From the NCBI GenBank assembly GCA_013416795.1, contig RQSC01000014.1:274946-338945 (forward strand): a stretch of DNA of 64,000 nt, in the 5' to 3' direction. The notes below the pieces were generated by a model. The model saw nothing but the letters and a program-made list of their open reading frames with translations. It did not search any database and was not told where the DNA came from. A program made the position numbers and the translations under genes. Origin of the DNA: Prasinococcaceae sp. CCMP 1430 (lineage: Eukaryota; Prasinodermophyta; Palmophyllophyceae; Prasinococcales; Prasinococcaceae). Every line of letters starts with the position of its first letter. Position 1 is the first letter of the stretch. Of the stretch, positions 45,701-54,709 are shown in pieces.

Positions 45701-46352
45701 ACGCTGTGTGAGCCACGCGGAGGGCGACGCATGTGTTGGAGTTGCAACGCGTGCGCTGTCCGACGCGACTGCTCAATGCCTCGACCGGCGCGGCGGGCGG
45801 ACCCTCGGGCGCGTGCTGCGCGCATGCGCGGCGAGGTCTCACGCAGCCGCGCGGGCGGTGTGCGAGGCGGCCGCGCCGCGTGTGGGCGGCGGCTCGGCCG
45901 CTCGCTCGGAGTTCGCGCGCGTGGAGGCGGCACAGCTTGCACTGGCCGGCGCGCGCAATCTATGTGTTGCGGGCGATGCGAGCGCCAAGGCTTCGCGCGA
46001 GGCCGTGAAGGCCGCATGCGCCGCCGCCGATGCGCCACTTGCGGCGCTCGCTCGCGATCGGGAGGGCTTCAACAACGCGCGGCATCGAGCGCAAGCTCTG
46101 GCTGAGGCGCGCACACTAGCGGCCGCGCTGCTGCGTGCGGGTGGAACACTGCCGGCGCTTGCGGCCGCTGCACCAGATGCGTTGGCCGAGGCGCAGGACG
46201 AGGCGAACGAGCTGAGTGGCAAGGTGCGGCAGGCACTGCGGCTGCTCGCGCGCACGGCGTCGGGCGAAGACGGCAAGCGCAAGGGCAACGGCAAGCCGGC
46301 GGAGGTTTCGGAGAGCCCCAAGAAGAGGCGCAAACGCGCCAGCAAGGCGTGA
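42729..46352 (+). CDS. POL5/MYBBP1A nucleolar protein
   Basis: Nucleolar HEAT-like protein of the DNA polymerase phi / MYBBP1A family, needed for rRNA production. 1,207 aa from ATG 42729. The start MEAFWELASVHASDRAAAV and YTRRRLCRGLGSGRGGARQG match the family N-terminus (RLI.GL.SSREAAR). Later come a Lys-rich segment (KAKKTPAKKSKKA), a long acidic region (DSDDEGSDEDDYDDDMESDE), the block MFRTDKALSAHLSLVRERAR, and a Lys/Arg-rich C-terminus (KKRRKRASKA) fit for nucleolar targeting. The true N-terminus may lie further upstream. It is convergent with MCU, 285 bp apart. Confidence 0.82.
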   Translation: MEAFWELASVHASDRAAAVRVLAAATPSLVDSTYTRRRLCRGLGSGRGGARQGFAAALAHLVADRAGSDSDWTPAAVLDEMDSALEISGGMKGPEVRDALIGRVFGFAALARAHAAGAAMGADAWAPRCVAGLVECYHAKAFLREAAVDALLAVAGALDDAELARHVCAHEGFAALLCAPAEELSAEALLLVVRLRARLPAELRARVEVLSRDADGGACASSDDALFGSAAAVARLVPALRDGTRAHPRLHSVWGALREALLPDGGDDESAATEARLCTFWRAAVDKGLCESSGERRYAALSLAVAWMPAVPPRALLRTALSRDVLATVVAGIGSGKKGKGEGDNLLTKAAKECLSSIVAFASSAEGRARGVGASLALGLLQHADAGAKLLVRGSAVATLVDELDEDGVAQYVDQLEADFLTPSVDAAADADEDETGVQGAETAEARANAAAHEHRSWALTQMCGTHRLPQLPRSARAALRARSARFLATHAFFVAKPSAKGDKTPSKRSRGAAKKTAAVATPALVDTTRALAAARLMSLLADSLKERPEAGADGAGSEGRDAPVAMSTATLDAVCAHVDECEASREWELAAEISEGVATARATLAAAPGAMALEAPAGAGAGEGATRAAARALMSALRLSLLAPDAEHADASEDLVSALTKLFPAPTKAKKTPAKKSKKAASADAAEEEPEPMDVLVDVVLAVEASPSPLLRPLAETLFRGTCARVSQTGLADIVRVVTTESNTATAAGDDDGVLVEGDSDDEGSDEDDYDDDMESDEESDEGGDGAGVFGVAGGAAARSRGSVGAQSSDDESDGSGSGSESESEEDGMDMDDAAMFRTDKALSAHLSLVRERARARREATQALEHFRSRACGLLEACAGRRPCPAHAFVDVVPQLLALVSKAVVTSKGAATDASRGSQAQLTALGSRVAGLLKRLSSADVARGEAGEAAALGDAAAAALAKVLSRSRKQSKAPPAAMAGACGGAAQFLLRCVSHAEGDACVGVATRALSDATAQCLDRRGGRTLGRVLRACAARSHAAARAVCEAAAPRVGGGSAARSEFARVEAAQLALAGARNLCVAGDASAKASREAVKAACAAADAPLAALARDREGFNNARHRAQALAEARTLAAALLRAGGTLPALAAAAPDALAEAQDEANELSGKVRQALRLLARTASGEDGKRKGNGKPAEVSESPKKRRKRASKA

Positions 46353-46637
46353 GGCGACTTTGTGGCGGCGGTGTGCTGGCGGCGTCGCATGCGACAACGT
46401 GCGGCGCGCGCCACAGACGCCAATTAAGCCAGCTGAATGCACGCCCGCGTTGGCCATGCTCGCCCCCAGCCCCAGCTGATGCGTACGCGCTGGGCACTGC
46501 GTGTTCGGCGGCGTGTCTGGTCAAGTGCGATTTGAGGGTGATTTTCAGTGTTGGGCTGCGCCCACGCGCACGCGAGCTGGGGCACGGGCGCCGCGGCGCA
46601 GCAGATGGCGCGGGCCTCGCCCGCTCGCTCCCCAGCG

Positions 46638-47441
46638 CTAGCTACCCTGGAGCATGCGGTCAAGCTGCGCCACCTGTTCCTTCAGCGCCCCGTACTTGCG
46701 AACGTCAAAGCCCTGCTTGGCGTATAAGGTGTCCATGCGTTGGCAAACGATCTTCTGGAAGACGTTCTGGTTGGTGCACTCTCTCTCGGTGGTCATGAAG
46801 TAGGTGTAGCCCCCAATCATGAGCGCGAGGCCGGTGAAGTAGCTCACCGGCTCCATCACTGCGGCGCGGGCGGGGAGGGATGGCGCACGCGCGTCAGGAA
46901 CGCGCCGCGCGGCAATGCAGCACGAGCGCGGCACAGGGGCGCCATCTGGGGCGTCCCCCTCACCGTCCCAGGACAGCTCGTAGAATGTGAGCTGGTAGAA
47001 GACGCCGAATTGCGTGAGCAGCCCCGCGTAGCCCGTCCACAGGATTGCCCTGGCGCGTCGCACAGCCGACCTTTCGATCTCGTCGTGCTCAGCGGCGAGC
47101 GGCTTGAGCTCGTCGTTTACGCGCTCGCGAAGCTCTGACAGGCGCTTGCGCAGGCTGTCCGTGAGCACCACGCCTCCCCCCTCCGCCGTGCCCCTCGCGC
47201 CCAAGGCCGCGCCCACTGCGGCAGTGAGCACCTCGGGCCTGAGCAGGACGTCGTCGCGCACGCGCAGCACGACACCTGCGTCGTGAAGGGCGTCGACCAC
47301 GCGCTCGGCGTGTTCATCACTTTCCGCCGCACCCGCGTCACGGGCGAGAGCTACGAGCTCCTCGCGCGGCATGGTCGCGCGCGTCGCGCCATGCACGCTG
47401 AGCGCCTCGCGCAAGGCCCGCACGGACGCGCCGCGCAGCAC
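46638..47441 (-). CDS. MCU: Mitochondrial calcium uniporter (MCU), 5' end unresolved
   Basis: Pore subunit of the inner-membrane calcium uniporter. Exons visible: 47441-46964 and 46858-46638, joined in phase 1 to give SWDVMEPVSYFTG, the selectivity motif (WDxMEPVxYF). The first membrane helix is GYAGLLTQFGVFYQLTFYE, the second follows the motif (LALMIGGYTYFM), and a C-terminal coiled coil ends QLDRMLQGS. The N-terminal domain (ELVALARDAG, RVVDALHDAGVVLRVRDDV) resembles plant MCUs. The frame stays open and protein-like upstream of 47441 to about 47550 (AFELSADEQSE) but has no ATG, so a first exon with the mitochondrial presequence is missing. The 105-nt intron is divisible by three and has no in-frame stop. 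Confidence 0.88.
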   Translation of the reverse strand: MLRGASVRALREALSVHGATRATMPREELVALARDAGAAESDEHAERVVDALHDAGVVLRVRDDVLLRPEVLTAAVGAALGARGTAEGGGVVLTDSLRKRLSELRERVNDELKPLAAEHDEIERSAVRRARAILWTGYAGLLTQFGVFYQLTFYELSWDGEGDAPDGAPVPRSCCIAARRVPDARAPSLPARAAVMEPVSYFTGLALMIGGYTYFMTTERECTNQNVFQKIVCQRMDTLYAKQGFDVRKYGALKEQVAQLDRMLQGS

Positions 47442-48073
47442 CTCGGACTGCTCATCGGCAGAAAGCTCGAACGCCTCTCCGCCGTCGGTGCCGCTCGCCG
47501 CAAACCCGCGCAGCCCGGCCCCGAAACCGAGGCGCGGTGCAGCAGGCGCGTCCCTCGCGGGCGCCGCGGCCGCGGCCGCGGCCGTCGCGCGCGCGCGGAC
47601 GTCGCCGTCGCGACGCCCGCCCGCGCGGACTCGTTTTGCCCTACATTACATACACTCGCCCGTGTGTAGCTCCAGCAGACTCCACATCAAAACACGTCCG
47701 CCCGCGCGCGCGCCCGTCGCGATCCGCGCGCGAGAGGTCAAACCGCATCTGTACGCGGCGTGCGCCCGCGCGCGGAAGAGGAAAAAAAAAAGGCGCCCGC
47801 GACGAACCGCGCGCGGTCGGAGGGGCCAAACTGTTGCTCGGTTCGGGCACGTCAGAATCCATTGCTGTGTCCCGTCCGTTTCCGGTCGAGTTCCTCCCGA
47901 AAACTCAATGTGCCTGCCTGCGAGGGCGGTGTTCCTCGTACGAGGAAAATCGTGAGAGGCGAGGTCGGCTCTGCGTGTGCCGAATTTGGGTTTGGTGTTT
48001 GAGCCCTAATCCGAGGCGCGCGCGCGCAGCGCCGGCGCCCCCGGACGCCCGGCCGCCCCGCGGCTCGGCAGGC
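47442..48073. other. MCU 5' region and unassigned sequence
   Basis: On the minus strand the MCU frame extends to about 47550 and is open as far as about 47650, where an in-frame TAA occurs. The rest includes an A-run (47781-47791) and GAGCCCTAATC at 48002-48012, similar to a telobox. No separate gene is supported. Confidence 0.5.
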
Positions 48074-48074
48074 N
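48074..48074. other. Single undetermined base
   Basis: Isolated N directly before the open frame of the JmjC/cupin fragment; probably a scaffold join that removes that gene's 5' end. Confidence 0.7.
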
Positions 48075-48935
48075 TTCGCGGCAGCGCTCCTCGCAGCGGC
48101 GGGGCTGGACGCGCCCGCACCGGCGCGGCCGCCGCCGTTGCTCGGCGCGGGGGTGGCAGAGCAGCCGCTCGCCGAGTCAGCCGAGGCCGCTGGCGGCGGT
48201 GCGTACGTCCTGCGCGCCGCCGCCTCCGGTGCCGCGTTCGCCGCACCGCGCGAGTGGAGCTTCGCTTCGCTCGCGGCAGCCGGACTCCGCGGCTCGTCGC
48301 GGCGCAGTGCGACGCCAGACTTCACGTACTGCGAAGAGATGCACCCGGCGGTGGCGGCGGGCACTTTTGCTCCACCCAGCACGAGCCGCCCAATGTCGGC
48401 GCTCGAGTGGGCCGCCCGCGCCGCCCTTGGCGCACGAGAACGCGCGGCTGGGCCTTTCTACTACCTGCAAGCGGCGCTCACGGGCTCTCCTCTCGAAAGC
48501 GAGGCGGAGGCCGCCGCATCAGCTGCCGCCGCCGCCGCTAGGCTGCCAGGTGGGCGCGCGACGCAGCCCCCGCGCGCGTGGTGCAGCCGCGCGGGCTACG
48601 TCTCGACGCTGCACTACGACGCCAGCGACTCGCTCCTGATGCAGCTCCGAGGCAGCAAGACCATCGTCGTGTGGCCGCGCGCGGCGCTCGAGTCGCTGCG
48701 CCCTTACCCAGACTCCCATCCGCTGCGTCGACGCTGCCGCGCCGACCCGCGCCTCCCCGCGGGTGCGCCCGAGGGGGTTCCTGCGGGCGGGGCGCGGTGC
48801 GTGGCGCGGCGCCGGCGGAGGCGCGCTCGCGGCGCCTTCGTTGCAGCAGCTGCTGACGCCTCACGCTACTCTCGACCAACCCCTTCACACGCCTCCACGC
48901 CCCCCCTCCGTCATCCTCTACCCACGGGCCAATGA
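48075..48935 (+). CDS. JmjC/cupin-8 type oxygenase fragment
   Basis: The frame begins directly after an undetermined base, so the 5' end is cut. SRAGYVSTLHYDASDSLLMQ, followed by LRGSKTIVVWP and PYPDSHPLRRRCRADPR, is typical of cupin-8/JmjC 2-oxoglutarate oxygenases; HYD supplies the first His and Asp of the metal site. After about 48760 the reading becomes Arg-rich and lacks the strand carrying the second metal His, then ends at TGA 48933-48935, overlapping the proposed MRE11 start. The gene is therefore truncated, misassembled or contains an intron I cannot place. Confidence 0.55.
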   Translation, partial: FAAALLAAAGLDAPAPARPPPLLGAGVAEQPLAESAEAAGGGAYVLRAAASGAAFAAPREWSFASLAAAGLRGSSRRSATPDFTYCEEMHPAVAAGTFAPPSTSRPMSALEWAARAALGARERAAGPFYYLQAALTGSPLESEAEAAASAAAAAARLPGGRATQPPRAWCSRAGYVSTLHYDASDSLLMQLRGSKTIVVWPRAALESLRPYPDSHPLRRRCRADPRLPAGAPEGVPAGGARCVARRRRRRARGAFVAAAADASRYSRPTPSHASTPPLRHPLPTGQ

Positions 48936-51468
48936 CCCCGTACTCCGCTCTTCTCGACGCATCCTCTCTTTTGGCGTTGCCGCGCCTGTGGCTCCCCTGC
49001 CGCGTTGGCGCCGCCGCGGGCTCGAACAGAGCGGACACGTTCCGCATTCTCATCGCCACTGACAACCATCTCGGGCTGAACGAAAAGTGCCAGGAGCGCA
49101 AGAATGACTCCTTCGAAGCGTTCGAGGAGGTGCTGAAGATGGCGGTGAAGATGAAGGTGGACTTCCTGCTGCTCGATGGCGACCTCTTTCACGACAACGT
49201 GCCCAGCCGCGCGACGATGGTGCGCACGATGGACATGCTGCGCAAGTACTGCATCGGCGACGGCGCGGTGCGCTTCCAGGTCGTAAGCGACCAAGCGCGC
49301 AACTTCGACCGAGTGGGCGCCAGCAACGTGGTGAATTTCGAAGGTGCGTAGTGCCGCGCTCCTGGGACACCGCACGTCCGCGCCCGGTGTGCCTCCGGGC
49401 GCCGCCACTGGCTCTGCCGAACCTCGCGCCGTTGGTAGCGCTGACGCGAACGCCCCATCCTCCGCGCGCTCGCGTTCCTCCGCCCGTGCCCGACGCCGCC
49501 TATCTGCCCGCGCACTGTCACACCCTCGCGCCAGATGAGCACTTGAACGTCAAGCTGCCCGTGTTCTGCATCCACGGCAACCACGACGATCCGACCGGCG
49601 CCGACCATCACAGCGCCCTCGACGTGCTCAGCTCCGCGCAGCTTGTCAATTACTTCGGCAAGGCCCAGACGACCGTTCAGCCGAACGGCAAGGACACCAC
49701 CGGCGCCATCAAGGTATGGCCCGTGCTGATGGTGAAGGGCGAAACGAAGCTCGCGCTGTACGGCCTCGGAAACATGCGTGATGAGCGCCTCCATCGCATG
49801 TTCCACCAGCCCGAGCACGTCAAATTCGTGCGCCCCGCAGGCGACAACAAGGACGACTGGTTCTCCGTTTTCGGCATCCACCAGAATCGCGAGGGATACG
49901 GATCCAAGGCGTTCATACCTCACAACGTGCTTCCGGACTTTCTGGACCTGATCGTGTGGGGACACGAGCACGAGTCGAAGCCCGAACCGGAGAGTGTGCA
50001 GGGACTGGAAAAGGCGGTTGTCCTGCAGCCAGGCTCAACAGTCGTGATGCAGCTCACCGAGGCAGAGTCCAAACGCAAGCACGCGTGCTTGCTGGAGGTG
50101 CGCAGCGGGCAATACCGCGTGACGCCCAAGCCCATCCCCAACCAGCGCCCCTTCATCTTCGCCAGCGTCGCTCTGAGAGACCACATCGCCGCGGAGGAGG
50201 CGCAGGACTCGGAAGCGGTCGCGCGCTTCCTGCAGGACCACGTGGAGGGTCTGCTCTCTGAGCACGCGGACGAAATGGCCATGCGCGACGAGGACGCGCG
50301 AAATGAAGGCAGGGCGGGCGAAAGCAGCTGGCTGGATCCGCACAAGAAGCCGCTCGTGCGCGTCAAGGTCGACTACTCGGGCAAGGACAACAACAGGCCC
50401 TACACCACCATCAACGTGCAGCGCTTCGGGCAGGAGTTCGTCGGCAAGGTTGCCAATCCCAAGGACATTCTGAACTTCTCCAAGGCGGCGAGCAAGGCGC
50501 AGGGCAGAAAGGCGGCGGCGCATGGCTCGACGGCCAACGCAGAGATCGCTCGAGAAGAGGAGCTTCTGCGCAACGCAGGTGGCGGCGGGGGCAGACAAAT
50601 CGAGCAGCTCGTGTCGCAGAATCTGTCCGCGGAGATGTCGATCATCGACGACAGGGACCTCAGCCTGGCGCTGCAGAAGTACGTGCACAAGGACGACAAG
50701 AGTGCATTCATGGACATGGTGCGCGCCAAAATCGAGGAGACTGCGAAGGTCATGAAGCAGCGCGATGCGACGAACTTGGGGAGCGAGCAAGAGGTGCAGG
50801 CGGCCGTGCGGGATCACGCACAGGCGCTTATGAAGAAACGCAGGGAGGCTGAGGGTGACGGCGACGAAGCGGTGGGCGGCGCCTCGACGGGCCCCGCCGC
50901 AGCTGCGAAGGGCAAGGCCAAAGCGAGGGCGCCGCTGAGGCAGGCGACGCTGGCCGACATGGACGCCAACCGCGAGGGGGGTGCACAAGCCAAGAAGCGC
51001 GGTCGCGCTGAGGCCGATGCGGCCTCCGGTGGCGACGCCTTTGGCGAGGAAGGGCCAACGCCTGCGCGCGCGAGCAAGCGGGCCGCGGCTGTGACGCGCA
51101 AGTCGCCGCGTGGGAAGGCACCGGCAGCGGCGGCAACGAGGGGTCGCAGCACCCGCGGAGGTGGGCGCGCCACTGCGAGGTGTGAGGCGCAAGTACTCGA
51201 CACAGACAGCGACGAGGACGATCCTGCATTCGCCCCAACTGAGGATGGCGGATCTGAGGACAGCGAGATGGAAGAGGCTGCAGAAGCACCCAAGATGACC
51301 AGCAGGGGGCGCGCCGCCTCGCAGCGCGGCGCCGTCCGGGCGTCGCAACGCGGCACCACGCGAGGCACGCAGCGCGGCACGCAGCGCACGCGCGGCGGCA
51401 GCCAGCGGGCGACGCGTGCCGGTGGCGGCAATGACGATGACGACGACGGCCCTGGGTACCGCTTCTGA
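48932..51468 (+). CDS. MRE11: MRE11 double-strand-break repair nuclease
   Basis: Nuclease subunit of the MRE11-RAD50-NBS1 complex. Exons 48932-49343 and 49535-51468 join in phase 1 to give NFEDEHLNVKLPVFCIHGNH. Phosphoesterase motifs are complete: ATDNHLG, LLDGDLFHDN, HGNHDDPTG and VWGHEHES. The cap region holds RPYTTINVQRFGQEF. The C-terminus is Lys/Arg-rich, with an acidic block (DTDSDEDDPAF) and Arg-Gly-Thr-Gln repeats (RGTTRGTQRGTQRTRGG) like the GAR motif of animal MRE11, ending GPGYRF. About 781 aa. The first 35 residues from ATG 48932 look non-conserved, and an acceptor near 49022 suggests the real start could be in an upstream exon. Confidence 0.92.
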
Positions 51469-51739
51469 GCCTCACGTGGGTGAGAAAGTAGCTACTGACT
51501 CCTGCCTACGCCAGCAGCGCATAATGAGACGACAGCGGCGCAATGAGTGTGCGCGTACGAACCGAGTGCGCGTGCGAAGGCACCATGAGCGCGGGCATCG
51601 GGCGCTCTAGCGCACCGAGCGCGCGCGCGCGCGCACCGCATTAATACTGATCGAAACACGAGCGTCGGGCGGCTTTGCGGCCGCTACACACATCTTGAGC
51701 CGCGTTGCCAAAAAATGAGCTGTGAGCCCCGTGAGTTCG

Positions 51740-52581
51740 TTAATGCTCGAGCCCTGGCGCCTTGTCGGCGCCCGTGTAATCGTAGATGTGCTGCGCGTCT
51801 TTGGGCCGCAAGAACAGAGAGCGCCGCTCGGCGCCAAAGGGGATCTTGTCTGACACCTGCGCAGCTCGAGCGTGAAAAGGTGGCGATGCGCCGATGGGTG
51901 TTGGTGTGGATGCAGGAAAGGCGCAAATGTGTGAGCCCGCGCGCGCGCTGGGGGTGCCCGCAGGAGGTCGCCCTCCCGTACACTCGCTCGCGCGCCTACG
52001 AGCAGTTCCAACGCACGCACCTCGTCCACCTTGTCTGCGGCGCCACAGGTCGTGAGGTCGAACGTAGTGATCACCTTCTCGCGGCTTCGGCGCTGTGAGT
52101 GAGTGTAGTATTTGATGTCGTACACGCGCTCGGGGGACGACCTCGGAATGATGGCCGTCTCGGCCTTAGCCCTGCACGGGCGAGCCGGCGCGGGTGCGCA
52201 GCGAGCGTCAGCGCGATGTTCACGCACGGCGCCATGCTCTGAGGCCCCCCACACGCCCGCGCGTCCGTGCCAGGCGCGCTCGTGTGCCAGGTGCGGCCGG
52301 CGCCCAAACCCAAAAAGCGCCGCCGGGCGAGACAAACGCGCAGACTGCGCACCGGCGCGCGCGGGCGCCGCAGCAGCGCGGCGCGCGCACCTCAGGTTGG
52401 TTCGGTAGTCCGTGGCTTCCACAACCGCCTCGTTCCACTTCTCTGGGTCCGACGCCGGGCCCGAGAGCGGCTTCCACGGCCTCCAGCCGAGCAGGCCGAT
52501 GAATCCGCCGCTGTGCGCTGTCTCAGTCGCGTAGCCCGCGCGCGCGCCGAGCGCGCGCGCGGGCGCGGCGAGCGCCGCGGC
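51740..52581 (-). CDS. Unrecognised probable mitochondrial protein, 5' end lost in gap
   Basis: Three exons on the minus strand: 52581 (gap edge)-52391, 52171-52021 and 51856-51740. GT-AG borders and phases (2, then 0) agree, giving 152 visible residues. The N-terminal visible part (LAAPARALGARAGYATETAH) resembles a mitochondrial presequence cleavage region. Then come SGGFIGLLGWRPWKPLSGP, SDPEKWNEAVVEATDYRTNL, SSPERVYDIKYYTHSQRRSR and KIPFGAERRSLFLRP before the end KAPGLEH. The aromatic, charged composition and consistent splicing argue for a real gene. It could be an accessory subunit of a respiratory complex, but I cannot name it. Confidence 0.6.
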
Positions 52582-53483
52582 NNNNNNNNNNNNNNNNNNN
52601 NNNNNNNNNNNNNNNNNNNNNNNNNNNNNNNNNNNNNNNNNNNNNNNNNNNNNNNNNNNNNNNNNNNNNNNNNNNNNNNNNNNNNNNNNNNNNNNNNNNN
52701 NNNNNNNNNNNNNNNNNNNNNNNNNNNNNNNNNNNNNNNNNNNNNNNNNNNNNNNNNNNNNNNNNNNNNNNNNNNNNNNNNNNNNNNNNNNNNNNNNNNN
52801 NNNNNNNNNNNNNNNNNNNNNNNNNNNNNNNNNNNNNNNNNNNNNNNNNNNNNNNNNNNNNNNNNNNNNNNNNNNNNNNNNNNNNNNNNNNNNNNNNNNN
52901 NNNNNNNNNNNNNNNNNNNNNNNNNNNNNNNNNNNNNNNNNNNNNNNNNNNNNNNNNNNNNNNNNNNNNNNNNNNNNNNNNNNNNNNNNNNNNNNNNNNN
53001 NNNNNNNNNNNNNNNNNNNNNNNNNNNNNNNNNNNNNNNNNNNNNNNNNNNNNNNNNNNNNNNNNNNNNNNNNNNNNNNNNNNNNNNNNNNNNNNNNNNN
53101 NNNNNNNNNNNNNNNNNNNNNNNNNNNNNNNNNNNNNNNNNNNNNNNNNNNNNNNNNNNNNNNNNNNNNNNNNNNNNNNNNNNNNNNNNNNNNNNNNNNN
53201 NNNNNNNNNNNNNNNNNNNNNNNNNNNNNNNNNNNNNNNNNNNNNNNNNNNNNNNNNNNNNNNNNNNNNNNNNNNNNNNNNNNNNNNNNNNNNNNNNNNN
53301 NNNNNNNNNNNNNNNNNNNNNNNNNNNNNNNNNNNNNNNNNNNNNNNNNNNNNNNNNNNNNNNNNNNNNNNNNNNNNNNNNNNNNNNNNNNNNNNNNNNN
53401 NNNNNNNNNNNNNNNNNNNNNNNNNNNNNNNNNNNNNNNNNNNNNNNNNNNNNNNNNNNNNNNNNNNNNNNNNNNNNNNNNNN
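52582..53483. other. Assembly gap (902 N)
   Basis: Run of undetermined bases that removes the 5' ends of both flanking divergent genes (the probable mitochondrial protein and the ClpP paralogue). The 53484-53605 flank is GC-rich and ends in an intron acceptor. Confidence 0.99.
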
Positions 53484-53605
53484 GCGCGCTCGCGCGCCCG
53501 CTGGCGCAGGCGCTCGCGCCGCCGCTCGCTTCGCCCCCCGCGCGCCACCGGGATGCTGTGCTGACGACAGCTGCCCGCACGCTTGGCTCTCACCCGCTCT
53601 TGTAG

Positions 53606-54154
53606 AAAATCAACGACTCGCTCGCCGCGCAGGTCGTGTCCTCGCTGCTGTACCTTGAGGCGCTTTCCCCCGAGGACGACATCCGCATCTACCTGAACAC
53701 TCAGGGCGGCATGGGCCACAGCGTGATGGGCATCTACGACACCATGCAGTACGTGCGCCCAGACGTGCAGACTGTCGCGCTGGGCGTGGTGGGCTCGAGC
53801 GCGAACCTGCTGCTCGCGGGCGGCACGGCGGGCAAGCGCATGTCCACGACCAACGCGCGTGTCATGCTGGGGCAGCCGTTCGGCGGCGCGGCGGGTAGCG
53901 TGGTTGACGCGACCATCACGAGCAACGAGCTCGTCAGGCAGCGCGCGGTGATCAACGAGCTCTACGCCAAGCACACAGGTCTTCCCGTGAGCGAGGTCGC
54001 CGCGCTGTGCGACCGCGACCGCTTCCTCTCGGGCCCGGAGGCCAAGGAGCTCAAGTTCATCGACGAGGTCATCGATGAGGAGTACGGTATCTTCGGGCCC
54101 GTGCCGGAGAGCTGCACGCTGCCCGAGTACGCCGCGCTCGACACGGTGGGCTAG
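53606..54154 (+). CDS. ClpP-family protease subunit lacking the catalytic His (ClpR-like)
   Basis: Caseinolytic protease subunit, 182 visible residues, entering from an acceptor at 53605; earlier exons are in the gap. SSLLYLEALSPEDDIRIYLN, MGIYDTMQYVRPDVQT and RDRFLSGPEAKELKFIDEV are diagnostic of ClpP. The nucleophile region GVVGSSANLLLAGG keeps a Ser at the catalytic position, and the Asp aligns in SVVDATI. The catalytic His motif (MIHQP) reads MLGQP, so the His is Gly and the triad is broken. Such non-catalytic subunits (ClpR) form mixed rings with active ClpP in cyanobacteria and plastids; a plastid location is inferred. Confidence 0.8.
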   Translation, partial: KINDSLAAQVVSSLLYLEALSPEDDIRIYLNTQGGMGHSVMGIYDTMQYVRPDVQTVALGVVGSSANLLLAGGTAGKRMSTTNARVMLGQPFGGAAGSVVDATITSNELVRQRAVINELYAKHTGLPVSEVAALCDRDRFLSGPEAKELKFIDEVIDEEYGIFGPVPESCTLPEYAALDTVG

Positions 54155-54709
54155 GCTGGTCTCCTGCGCGCGCGAGGGGGCGAGTGCGATGCTCGCGCTC
54201 ATGTCTGCTTTGCGTCGCTGGCCCGGCGCTCGCACGCTTGCGTGTGCGTTGCACGGCCAGCCGCCTTCCACCCCCGTGTGCGGGGCTTAATACATTTTCA
54301 TCTGCGTCACAGAAGCGCTGGTTCCTTTTGCACCGCATGGCCATGCTATGTGAATGAATCGCCCGTGGGACAATTTCATCTTCATTTTGTCGAATTTGTG
54401 GACCTCCCTGGAGCTGCAGCGCTCTGCTTCACGGCGATCAGATACCGAGGCGCGGACCGTAGCGCGTACCATCGCGATGGCGGAGATGGAGATGCGTTCG
54501 CGCACCATAACGTGCGCGCCGCGCTGGCGCCCCCCCTCCCCCCCTCCACCGCCCGACTCCGAGCCCCTTCCACCCACGCGCGAGGTCGCCGCCAGCTCGG
54601 CCCCCGCCGCGCCTCCCCCCCCCTTCCTTGGCCCGCTCCCGTCCACCCTGCGCCCAGGCCCAGGACCGCCCGCAGCCGCGGCGCGCGCGAGCAACATTTT
54701 GGTCGCGCC
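54155..54709. other. Intergenic region
   Basis: AT-richer sequence at 54290-54410, consistent with 3' processing of the ClpP-type gene, then C-rich sequence leading to the UDP-galactopyranose mutase start. No gene is supported. Confidence 0.5.

Noticed and set aside
51607-53580. Frame crossing the 902-N gap as one protein
   Set aside because: The gap cannot support coding; only the three spliced exons downstream of it are credible.
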